Positions 49,401 through 60,731 of a stretch of DNA of 64,000 bases are shown in pieces. Source of the DNA: Odontesthes bonariensis. Lineage: Eukaryota; Chordata; Actinopteri; Atheriniformes; Atherinopsidae. Position 1 is the stretch's first letter; each line of letters begins with the position of its first letter. The position numbers were made by a program, and so were the translations under genes. The stretch covers positions 17,382,227 through 17,446,226 of the forward strand of contig NC_134515.1 of the NCBI RefSeq assembly GCF_027942865.1, read 5' to 3'. The notes under the pieces were generated by a model. That model saw only the letters and a program-made list of their open reading frames with translations. It was not told where the DNA came from and ran no database searches.

Positions 49401-51272
49401 TCGCCTAATTACCACTTTCAGGACTGGAACCACAGTGTTGACACTGCTGAGCCCAGCTGATGAATAAGTGATAGTTTGGCTGAGTTGACATGCAAGATAA
49501 AGTATTCAGTGGCCGCACAGTTGGATGATAAAATGACAAGGGACAGTGATTGATGCAATAAGCATGGAACGGAAAAAAGAATGTAAAAAACAACAGCAGG
49601 CCCACAGCCACCTCCCTTACCTGTACTCTGTGGTAGAAATGAGGCTGTCATTGATTAACAATATGTGGGAAGTGTAAGCGCCAAGTGGTTATCCACAGGT
49701 TTAATAGTTGTCTTTCATGAATTCATAATTATTGGTAGTCATCTAAGAGCTGAGCAAATCAAGGAAAAGCAACAGAGTAGTGGTGACTGAACAAAACGAC
49801 ACTGCCGAGCTAATCTTAAGTAAATTACCCGTGTGACAGACACAGGGGGCTTTTTCCTGTGGACAGATTAACTACCAATTGTTTATGTCCCACCATGAAA
49901 ACGCCACCGTTAAAACTCCCTCCGCAGAGGACACTGCAGGAAGCTGAGAGAGCGCCACCCCTACCTGTTTCAGTGGCAGGAGCATGAACTCCTCTGTCTT
50001 GGACACCTCCACAAAGTGCTGGAGCACATACTTGTGCGCCGACTTGAGGAGGTCACTGCAGGAGTGTGTGTCAGCGAAGCCTCGGATGCCCAGGCAATTA
50101 GAGGGGTCCAGCTGGCTGAGGAGGAACTTGCAGCAGGCATCCCTCACCCCATTCAGCTGCAGCAGGCTCGCTGCTGGGAGCAACGTCTGCGAAGAGTGCA
50201 ATCACAGGCAGAAAAGCACAAAGTCCGTTTTTTTTTGGTGCTTTTATGGTGAATACGGGTCAAAATGCCATTCCATGAATCTGAAAACTTCGACTCTACC
50301 TGCACGTTGCCTTCCCCGACGACAATCTCTGCTGTGTAGGCGTACTGGACCAACTGCTCCAAAGCCTGAGAGTCGATGTCATGAAGGGTCACGTGGGTCT
50401 GCCGACTTTCAGACATCTCATCTGCATGACCACACAGAACATAAGCAGAAGCATTTTCACTGCAAATTATAACAGCTACAACTCTGGCTGATAAAAACCA
50501 CCTCTGTACTCAGTCATGCTGACACATGGCATTTACTAACGTATACAGTGCTGCGGCTAAATGTCAGCACAGCTCATTTGTTGCCATATTTTTAATCGGT
50601 GTTTTTAGTGAGCGAGATTTTTAAAATTCCAGCCGGAGTATCTAGGAAGGTTCTACATCAACTCACAAACACAGATACTGAGCTTTTCTGTTATATTTCA
50701 ATAGTCCTATTAGTGACTGGTTCAGATGGGAGGACGTCCAGTAGCTGAGTCTCCAAACAAAGGAGACACACTGTATAATCATAAAAGGTCTAGGTTCGGT
50801 AGGAAATCGGAAACTCACACAACTTCTCTGACTACCTGTCCACCAGATAATGGGAAGGAAATTATATCAACTACAACTCATGAAATGACCTTGACTGTGC
50901 ACAAAGGTTTGAGTCATCAAACCCCAACAATAGAGCAAAATAATGTGAAGCTTGATGTCAGAGCTTAGGCTGTATGTGCCACGTGCTGATCTTCAGGAAT
51001 ATCAGGTACAAAAAGGCCAGAACAGGCTGTCTGTATGGCATTAAGTCCAAAAACTTACTGGTAAACATAGCGTGGAAGTAGGGGCTGCAGGAAGCCAGCA
51101 CCACTTTGTGTGCCTTGATTTCTTTGTTGGAGACATGGAGCACAATGTCACAAAGCAGGGCACGCTGTCGCATCCTGTTCATGGACACGAAGGAGTCGTG
51201 GTAGTGGCGCTTTGAGTTGTGCGAGATGCTGTGGCCGTCACGGTTGAGCAGCTGCATGCCCCCCTCCATCAT
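42745..51272 (-). CDS. klhl17: Klhl17 (actinfilin), BTB-BACK-Kelch Cul3 adaptor (11 coding exons)
   Basis: Minus-strand coding segments in transcript order: 51059-51272 (exon begins 51323), 50300-50421, 49965-50186, 46274-46390, 45916-46129, 45642-45786, 45251-45418, 44998-45086, 44775-44848, 44447-44628, 42745-42970. Phases close to 590 residues. The BTB domain spans about 28-135 (LLCDIVLHV, then [17 protein letters not shown]), BACK about 140-240, and six Kelch blades about 289-582 with repeated YAVGGYDG / [14 protein letters not shown] texts. The C-terminus (ending VSSTSL) appears identical to the human one from memory. KLHL17 binds F-actin in neuronal postsynaptic densities and recruits kainate receptor GluK2 to Cul3 ubiquitin ligase. 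I chose the ATG at 51272 (MMEGG). Seventeen in-frame residues precede it in the exon, but no upstream ATG could be tied to them. The human protein has about 52 extra N-terminal residues. Confidence 0.95.
43436..43469. repeat. (GT)n microsatellite in the last klhl17 intron
   Basis: This is a perfect GT run of about 34 bp between klhl17 coding exons 10 and 11. It is a simple repeat and a likely length-polymorphic marker. Confidence 0.95.
46391..49964 (-). other. klhl17: Long klhl17 intron between the BACK-coding exons
   Basis: At 3.57 kb this is the longest internal klhl17 intron identified. The stretch 46840-47040 is more GC-rich and less repetitive than its surroundings and could be a regulatory element, though that is not shown. 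A (TTC)n tract lies at 48500-48531. No hidden exon was found. Confidence 0.6.
48500..48531. repeat. (TTC)n trinucleotide repeat
   Basis: This is a perfect TTC run of about 32 bp ending in a T tract, within the long klhl17 intron. On the transcribed strand it reads GAA. It is a simple sequence repeat. Confidence 0.95.
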
Positions 51273-51323
51273 GGTGCCTGATGTTGCAGCTGTGGGCTCC
51301 TGCCTGAGCCGCACTCTGGGCAA

Positions 51324-53721
51324 CTGAAACATGAAGAAAACTGTTAAAACAAATGCCTCTGGCCTATTCATTTTTTTTCTTCTTTGGTTATTAGTAAAGT
51401 CTTGAGAGCTCCATTTACCTGCAAGAGGCAGATGTGTTGACAAGTGTCTTGAGCCATCATCTTATCTACTGTTACAGTTATAGAACCCACCCTGTCAGCT
51501 ATGACGGGAGATCCTACCAGCATGGCAGAAAGTCTCAGTACAACTGCAAAGTGAAGCGACGTTGCTGGCCTGATTATTTGACACTAAATGTCAAGTGTGG
51601 TTAGATCTAAAGGCACTATTGCAAAAGCTGCTGTTGATTAATTTATTAAATTGCCTTGGCTTTTGTCATGGCTAAATACTTGCACCAGCATGTTGTGTGG
51701 ACTCTGCCTTCCTAAAAGTTGTGTTATGAATATTTCAGATGTATGAATAAAGCACAGGCGTCCTCGCCTAGACGAACAAAATTGAAAGAAAACATGGCCT
51801 AAGACTCTCTGTGTTATTGTCAATAATGGAGCCTTAATCAAACAGAAACATGCCCCAGTGTATGGATAGAAAACCAATTAAAGAACCACTCTTTGGCCTT
51901 CCTTCCAACCCCCACACTTCTACTTTACACCAGTCACATGACTTACATAAGAATTACACCCCCTGACAAGACGAAAACACACACACACACATACATACAT
52001 GCATGCAGGAGTGCACCACATTCTGAACCACCAAACGCACGCAGCCTCTCATACCATGTGGCTCACCATTTGAGTGAGTACATCGGTATGGTGTTGGAAT
52101 AATCTGACCCTGTAGTGAAGCAGAATTTAAAATTCGAATTCATTTTTGACATTTGTCAATGAAAAGAAAGATTAGTACGAAAAATGACACAAGCCTAAAA
52201 CATCCAGAACAAATGTGCAGCTCCAACAACCTTTATCGGGAGCGAATATTGACAAGTCTGAAGTCCAAGGAGCCCAACACACTGTTCAAACACAAAAGCA
52301 TGATCCCTATAGGTGTTGGTTAAAGACACTGTTCACTGGGAGTCAGTGCATCACGACAATATCTCCCATCTGTTCTGTGTGTGCATGTGTGTGTGTGTGT
52401 CTCTCTCTCTGCTACACGTACACACTTTCCATCGTCCCACCACCATCTCAAATATCATCACAGCTGCCTGGCGACCAGCTCCAGGTTCCATTTTCCAAAA
52501 CATAATAGACCTAAAACACACACCGGCTGTGCTCCTCTGTCAGGAAACAGTCTCCCCTCATGCCCAGAGGAATAACAATGAGACAATGCTGCAAACTGAA
52601 ATATGCATACCCAGGAGTTTCACACAGATGTGACAACACAACTACCACGGTTTAGGCTAACAGAGTGAGGCACTTGTCTCGTTTCACCGGTCTCTTCACA
52701 CAGGCTCTGCGGCTGATGTTTGACAGCATGTGGACAATCTTGTTGAAACACAGACGTTTCGAGCAAATGCATATTTCTAATCACACATCAGCCTCTTTAA
52801 ACGATCCGAGGACACCCCAACCCCCACTCCACTTTCTTCTGTTTTTTTTTTTCTTCTTTTTCTTTAAATAACAGCAGCTATCAGCTGCAGCTGCTGCAGC
52901 AGCAATAGAGAATGAATGTGTCATTTCTTTACCGGTGGTTGTGTTGCAGTTATCCTTGGACACAGTGTCCTCCTCGAAGTGATGGGAGACAAATCAACAG
53001 CTGTCAGCGGTCAGCGGTCAGATTGGCCTAAAACTGGTGCTATCGTCTGGGTATCTGTCCATATTCTGACTACAACATAGGAAATATGAAGAAAGCCTCT
53101 GTTTTGTGCTGTGTGCATTGACGTCAGTGCAAAAAAAACTGCATGAAAGCTGACATCGGTTTGTTAAGGTAGCGCTATAACGGCCTTAGCTGGAAACAGC
53201 AACGCTGCCGGTGCTGTTTAAATCTAATTCTGTGGGGACAAAGGCACGCATACGTAATATATTGAAAGTTGTTTCACTCTTGCGATTTGCAAGCCCTTTA
53301 CGATGCGTGTTCGTTTATCTAGTAATGTCACACAAAACGGCCTTAAACACCACCTTTTGTTTGGTTAGAGTACGGAAGTGCGTTCGATTAATACATCTTC
53401 ACTGTCACAGAGGGCGGTGCTTAAGATACCAGCCCAATGGTTGGCCAGAACTTAATATATTCCGCATTTTGGTTAAAAAAAAAATCAAACACAAGCCAAC
53501 AACTCATAAACACGGTGTTCAATAATGTATAGAACCTTTTCATTTCCGATTTTGAATATGATGAATAAGTCTAAATTGTGCATGTATCATTCTGTTATTA
53601 CATGCAAACATTGTTATGGCTGTTTAAGTTAAAATGTCTCGCCTCCGTGTGTATTAGCCGGCTAGGCTAATAATATGACAAAAAAAAAACATAAGGAAAA
53701 TTTAAAGCAGGTGGTTCTCAC
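51324..53721 (-). other. klhl17: klhl17 5' intron region
   Basis: This lies between the predicted untranslated exon at 53722 and up and the first coding exon (start 51323, acceptor 'catgtttcag|ttg'). An alternative donor, 'accaccg|gtaaag', ends at 52933 and could belong to another leader exon. CA/GT-rich tracts occur at 51978-51995 and 52380-52410, and a T-rich/C-rich tract at 52840-52866. No coding exon was recognised. Confidence 0.4.
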
Positions 53722-53870
53722 CCGCAGCCACTCTCGGTGTTGATATGACAGCAGTGATCTCTTCTGGTTTGTGAAATTGCCCAGGTGTGTGGTCGATTGC
53801 AGAAATACATCAAAAGCCAAAAATATTCCTGTCCGGATCCTCAGCCTCTTATGTCTCCTGAACGCAGCTG
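53722..53870 (-). other. klhl17: Predicted klhl17 leader exon
   Basis: On the minus strand a strong donor, 'gctgcgg|gtgagaacc', ends an exon at 53722. Joined to the first coding exon it leaves an open frame with no ATG back to an upstream in-frame stop. This supports initiation at the ATG at 51272. The upstream end is arbitrary because no clear start-site signal is visible. Confidence 0.4.
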
Positions 53871-54212
53871 ATCATTTAATTTAAACCTCACGTGCAGCAT
53901 CAAAACACTAGTCTTGTTCTTGTCTGAGCATCTCTGGCTGTAAAATTTTAAGGTTGCCGTGAACGCCTCGCCATTTAGAAAAAAAAAAATCTCATTGTTT
54001 ATCATTAACTTTGATTGTTTCACTTTTTGTTAAAAGCTAAGCAAAGGTGTCTCTCGGTGTTGGATGGAAAATAGTTTGGGTCCCGATAGTTATTTTGATT
54101 ATGAAATCAAGGACCTTATCACACCGAAACCCATGAAACATAAAACCAATTGTTTCGTTTTGCACCAGGGGATTGTGGGTATTGAGTTTTAGCATCACGT
54201 TTTGGTTCCAGC
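53871..54212. promoter_or_regulatory. Shared head-to-head klhl17 / noc2l promoter region
   Basis: The klhl17 leader (minus) and the noc2l start codon (plus, 54213) diverge within about 0.3-0.5 kb. There is no convincing TATA box, which suits a housekeeping bidirectional promoter. On the minus strand, 'tacccacaatcccctggtgc' near 54160-54180 loosely resembles the ZNF143/STAF-type site found at many such promoters. This motif call is weak. The same divergent arrangement exists in human, where NOC2L and KLHL17 are head-to-head. Confidence 0.5.
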
Positions 54213-57200
54213 ATGGCAGCGAAACAGAAAAGGTGTGTTGGAAGTTATTTTGTTTTATTGTGTGTACATAATGATATTTAGCTTATAGCTGATGTTGTAT
54301 TGAAAAGTTTACGTGCTGTCCAGTCCGTTGTTGAATTTGTGATATTTGCGAGAATGTTTTTAACGTGGTGCGACTGTGTTAAGCTATCCATAGCGTTAGC
54401 ATTGAGTGGTTATGCTAACCACTCTATGCTAAGTTTGTTTCTCTTGTCAAAAACTATTCAAGAGTAGAAAAGAAAATATTTTCAGCTAACTCTCTACTGG
54501 GCATCCCAAAAAAACAATCGTTTCCACTAACCCTAGAAGCTTTACAACATGACGAAAACACGTGTGCCAACCTGCATTAACTCAATTTCTACCTCTCCTG
54601 TAGGAAATTAGGGGACCTCAGTATGGACGAGTTCCTGCTGTCAGGCTTTGAGTCTCAAGATGAAGATTATTCAGAAGAAGAGACTCCCAAAGAGAAGAAA
54701 AAGAAAGACGTGAACTCTAAAATGTGAGTCCTTTGTTATGGGATGATTTACATCTACAGACTGGTAAGATTAAACCTCTCGAGCGGACTTGTAACTCTTT
54801 GTAAATCATGCTGTTACAGAAATGAAAAGAAGAAAGGTAAAGCTTCTCAGCACAAGGCGCAGCTGTCCAGGTTGCAGAACAAAGATCCTGAGTTCTACAA
54901 GTTTCTGCAGGACAATGACAAAACGCTGCTAAATTTTGACGACACAGACAGCTCTGATGATGAAGATGAGAAAAAGTACCACCACCTACCATCTGCACTG
55001 GAGGTAAACCAATTGCTGGTGTGTTTATTCATGGTGAGTCCTGAATTGTAAAGAACCTCACATTGGCATGTTTTATTTGCAGGACGCCAGCTCCGGTGAC
55101 GATGATGAAGACAACCAAGAGGGTCAGAAAGGTTCTAAGAAGACCAAAAAGGCTGTGGAGACGATCAAAGTCACAGATAAAATGATTGAAGACTGGAGGG
55201 CTGCTCTGAAGAAAGAACCCACACCTCGACTCTTCAGAGAAGTCACTCAGGCCTTTAAGGCTGCCGTCGCCACGACGAAGGGTGACGGAGGGGTTCAGTG
55301 TCGGTACAAAGTGGCTGACAGTTCAGGTAGGTCATGGTGCCGGTGTTTTCATGGGTGAATTGCCTTTTGTCTTTTACATTTGCTGTATACAGCAGTTGGA
55401 ATATACTGTAGATTGATTTTAAAGTGAAAACAACTTACTTGTATATGTATTGACTGTCAGTGATGTTATATGCAGTTAAGTTAAAGTTACAGTGAGGTTT
55501 AAGTAACGTTTAAGTTTACTGTCGTGTTTCAACTCAGCATATGGCTGATGTCATTTATACAGTATTTGAGTAATGTGCGCTCTGTTTGTTTCCCACTTGG
55601 ACACGTCAGTGACAGTAAAGTAACGTTGGCCATCAGTAACAATGTCAGAGAAGCCTGTTGTTTGAAACATTTTTATTACCAGCGCAACAACAATGCATCA
55701 TTTTTCTGATTATGAACCATTTATGTTTCGATATCGTGCAGGGTTCGACCATCCTCAGAAATGTGTACGTTATTATTCACCGAGCCTTTACCTTTTACAG
55801 CTTCATGTTCTCCCATGTGAAAGAACACGTACAGTTCCTCTGGCAAAGGGATCAGATACAAAATGAAACACGATTTACAGTATCATAATCTTCTCTTTCT
55901 CTCTTGGTCTTTGATAAAGTTACTGTAACTTTGAATTGTATCTGAGACCAGAATCAACAAACAAGACTATAAATCTGGCCAGCCATGTGACTTTAGCTGT
56001 CAATACTTCCCTTTATAGCTGAAATGGTTTGATAATAAATCCATTCGTCCATCAAATCATTTTATCAGAATTGAAAAATGTTCTTTGATTCCAATTAAGT
56101 TAATTAAGGGTCTGCTGATTTTATTAATTGTTATTATTTTTATTGTTGTATTTCTTTTCCTGTCAGTATAAAATTAGTATATATATATTTTTTTATGGAG
56201 GACTGAAACTGCCATAATCACAAATATATAAATGGCTCAATAAATACCTTGATTTGCCAATAAATGGAACTGAAATAGAATGAAACTAACTTATTTATTT
56301 CCCTGTTTCGCTTTACCATTTCCGACCCTTTTTATTTCCCCAAGCACATTTTCTTATTTCTCTTTTTTTTAACATTCAGTTACGGGGGCTCATTGTAAGC
56401 CTATTTTTCTTGTCGTCTCTGCAGTGTTCAACGCTTTGGTCCTGTTTTGTATCCGAGATATTCACGCGACCCTGCAGAGGATGCTCAACCTGAAGCCAGA
56501 TAAGGAGCAGAAAAAGTATGAAAGTACCAGAGCATCTGCTGATTTCATGTCATGTTGATGTCAGTGAAGCTGAAGCAGTTCAACTCCCAACTTTTTCTCT
56601 GTTTTGCCGTCAGGCTGGTTCTCCCTTCATCTAGTTCAAAATGGCCAAGGAATCAGACTGATGTCAAGATGTATCTCAGTGGAGTAGTTCAGGTTTGTAT
56701 CGTGGTCTGTTTTGTGTGTGTGAGCTTGTCCCCCTTTGATTTGATCATGATTTACAGTAAAGAGAGAATAGAAATATTTGTGTTTTTTTTCTTTGACACA
56801 GCGTAATTATATTAAAGAGTTGAACATCTGCTTGAATATTCCTCCACTACCTCTTTGTCCTGAAAACATCCCTGTAATATATAAACATATTTTTTTTTCT
56901 TCATTTTCTTGATCTCTACCTGTAGCTGTTATCCTGTCTAACGGAATCGACAGTCATCAGCGCAGTTCTACAGCATGCCAATCAGCTCATACCTTATTAC
57001 CTGTGTCTACCCAAACAGTGTCGCCACCTCATTAAGGTAAGCTTAGAACCCCGAAGTGTTTGGATTGAGAGGATTGTTCATTTGGAAATTTTCAAGTGTC
57101 TCCTTTTGTAACCTCCTTATTTTTCTGTCTAGCAACTAATGAAGCAGTGGAGCACAGGGGAGGAGACGAGTCGGGTTCTCGCCTTCTTGGCTCTCAACAA

Positions 57201-60200
57201 AATTTGCAGACACAAGCAGGCAACGCATCTTAACCCTATTCTCAAGGTGAGCAGCTTAACTGGGGAGATACGAAGCAGAACTGGGTGTAAAATGGACTTG
57301 GAACAGGGAAACCTGCACAGTCAAGTCAAAACACAAGGAGATAACTTTTTCTTTTGATCTATTTTTCTCCGCAGCACTCTGTTCTGCTTTTGATGCCAGT
57401 TTTCTTTCTCTTTGCAGCAAATGTACATGTCTTATGTACAAAACTGCAAGTTTACATCTCCCAACGCGCTTCCCCTGATCAACTTCATGCAGAGAACTCT
57501 TACAGAAATGTATGCCCTGGACACACAGGCCACCTATCAACATGCCTTCATCTACATCCGACAGCTGGCTATTCACCTCAGAAACGCCATGACCATGAAG
57601 AAGAAGGTTTGTTCGTTTACTCTGTATGTCCTTGATGCAATGGTCTGTTTTAAAAGCCCTCAGGAGAAGTGTTTTCAACCAAAAGCAACCGGTTCTTTCA
57701 GTTCTGCAGACATTTCTTTTCAAACTGATAAATGTCCTTAAGTTCTGCAAAGTTTTGGCAGATAAGTTTCTTTCTGTATAAAAAGTGTGTCTCCACTCGC
57801 CTGTGCACGCTGGAGCCGCACTTCTGTTTAAAAAGAGGTACTCATCTGTAGTTCACAAAGAACGTAGGAAAGCTACATTGAAAAGGAAAAAAATGCGATT
57901 CAGTTGCGCTTGACAGATGAAGCACCTTCCCACTTGGTTGAGCCGAGGTGTCGTGCTTCCATTTGTGCTTTAGAGCAGAGCCACTGTGAAACAACCAGAT
58001 GATAAACTCTGTTTCTGTAATTCACTTATCTATTTTCATTATTAATGCTGCACCTCCACATTAACACTACAGCTTTGTTTCATCTCTTTCCTCAAATGGG
58101 TTAGCTGGCCTGATGACCAAGTTTTGTTTTGTTTTTGTTTTTGTTGCAAGAATTATTGCTTCACCTCCCATTAAAGCAAATATTATACTTGGAGCAAAAA
58201 TTGACCATGAGATGATTAAAATGCTAGAATCACTTGTTCGTGTTTATGCATTTGGCAGACGCTATTAATTATTCTTGGGTGCTCCACCCCAAAAGTACCG
58301 GTTTCTGTCGTCAGTATCCACAGGGACTGCCTTCATTCATCTCTGCAGCTCAAATGCAAGGGGTCGAAGATTTTGGAGACTCCAAAAGACCCTAATTCCT
58401 GGGAAAAGTCTCAGTCCCAGATGAAACAGATACGATTACTGAAGTATTGTTCAGTAATTTGGGTTTTTGAATATTTAAAATTTATTTGTAATTCTATTCC
58501 ATTAGTGCCTGTGTATTTCCTGAATCCCCCCCCTATTCAAAAGGTGTATTAAATGTAAAAGGAAGGTCTAACTGTCCTTGATTAAAGTTGGTTTGAAAAT
58601 ATAGACTTGATGTTTAAAGACTACACTGCTAATCTGTTATACTTAAATGTTTTCAACACACCCACCTGATCTTGTATGACATTTTTTTATTTTTTTTTCC
58701 TTTGGTTGATTGTTGCTAGGAAACGTATCAGTCGGTGTACAACTGGCAGTATATTCACTGTCTGTACCTGTGGTGTCGGGTCCTCAGCACCCTGCACCCC
58801 AGTGATGTTCTCCAACCTCTGATCTATCCACTCTGCCAAGTCATAATTGGCACCATCAAGTGAGTATGCAGTCGTATCATCTTAATTAAAGTAGATGATA
58901 TGCCATAAAATAAATCTGCAACATATCCAGATTCCTTGTTAATTCTGTCACCTTTGTGAATTACATTAATTATTGATTATTTTACAGTGTTTAACATTCT
59001 GTGAATTGGTGCTTCTCTGTGAGTTTGGCTTTTATAGTACTTTGTGTGAATAATTTCAGATAGTCATAAAGATAGTACGACTTTTATTTAATTTTAACAG
59101 TGACATACATACTGAAGATTGCTCATTAGAAATACATGAGGAGTATGTTTTAGCTGTTTAAAACAGTTTTATAGTCATTAAGTTAATTGTCTGGTATGCA
59201 CACAAGGAATGTGATGGTCTCCAGTGCACAATGTTATCACTAAAAGCAAATTTAAAAAAATATTTTTTTAACAGACTGCATACAGTCTGTTTGCAATGTA
59301 ACCCATTTTGGGCCTTGCTATATGTAGTTTGTAGAAATGTCATCGCCCAAAAGTCTCAATCGGTCATAAATTCATGCTTTCAATCCTGGCTGGATTTTGC
59401 TTTTAATTTTGGGCATTATGACAGTGTGAGCCCAAGCCACTGTACATTTTACCAACAGCAGGTGGAGACATAGACTGTTTTTTTGTTTTTTCTTTCAGAC
59501 TGGTGCCAACAGCAAGATATTACCCTCTGAGGATGCACTGCTGCAGAGCCCTCACTCTGCTGTCGAGCAGCACCAACACGTTTGTGCCTGTTCTGCCTTT
59601 CCTCTTAGAGGTAAGACCTCATGTCATCTCCACTAACCACAATACAGATCTTATATGAGCAGTGAGGCTAAAAGGGAGTCAACTCAAGTTTCCAGTGTTC
59701 TCAACTGAAGTTGTTCACATCAAAACACAGCTTGAAGCCCTCCAATAGTTTGAAATGAGCTTGAATAAAGAACAGTCAGTTAATTGCGTTTTTCACAAAT
59801 GGAAACAATGAAAAGGTAGATGTGATGAAATGTTCCGTCGGTGGTTTGCTGTGGAAAAACATCAGCTGTGTGTGAAAGGCATTATGGTCTCAACGGCCAC
59901 AACTGAAGGGGCTCAGGAGGAAATGATCGAAGGATAGAGCTGTGCCAGAGCCATCTTTTGTTATCAGACCAATCATAGGTCACCAACTGACAACATTCTC
60001 TCGGGGTCAGGTGTGAAGCACATGGTTCTACGCACTTGTCTGAGTTGTGCACTGCACATGCTGCACAGCTTTGTTGTGGTTTTTCGGAGGAGAGCAGTGT
60101 GCTGGCGAGAGCAACAAGCTCGTCCCACTGGGAGTGGTCAGTGTACGCTTTATGAAAATGTGTGTGTTTGTGTGAGCTTGCAGCAGTTTGACCGACCCGA

Positions 60201-60534
60201 TAAAAGCACGGTACTGGTTTACACTCTGGTCCTAACATGCTGTGCAGACCACATCCTCTCTGCCTATGCCCCCCCGCACATGCACTCTCATAGCCCCCTC
60301 CCCCTAACCCCCAACAGCAAGCTGTGTTTATTTGTGACGCACAGTACTTCCTGTGTTTTTTCTCCCTTACTGTTCCCCTTGTTAAAGGCAGGCTGAGGTA
60401 CGTTGCTACTGTTTTAATTAGAGCAGCAGAAGCAGCCCTCTTTCCTCCTGTGTGTCTGTGCCTGTGTGTGTTCTCGTGTCTCCGAGGGGGGTGTATGATT
60501 TGGAGCTTCCTGCTTCAGTAGCTGTGCCGTGTTG

Positions 60535-60565
<31 letters not shown>

Positions 60566-60695
60566 CACACCAGGGTTGGCCCATGCCTTCCCACTTCCCC
60601 CTGGCTCCCCCGCAGACCGCCACCACATCCTATGTTTGTACAGACAGCACCGGCCAGGAGCGTTGCTGTGCTGCGCACACAGTGAACATTAACGG

Positions 60696-60731
<36 letters not shown>

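Noticed and set aside
49984-50472. 162-codon plus-strand frame
   Set aside because: It is the antisense shadow of klhl17 exons 2 and 3, whose minus-strand protein matches BTB/BACK closely.
57256-57750. 164-codon minus-strand frame
   Set aside because: It is the antisense shadow of noc2l exon 9, which has strong protein support on the plus strand.
59820-59907. C/D-box snoRNA in noc2l intron 11 (GTGATGA ... CTGA)
   Set aside because: There is no terminal stem and no convincing internal boxes. The two motifs are short enough to occur by chance.
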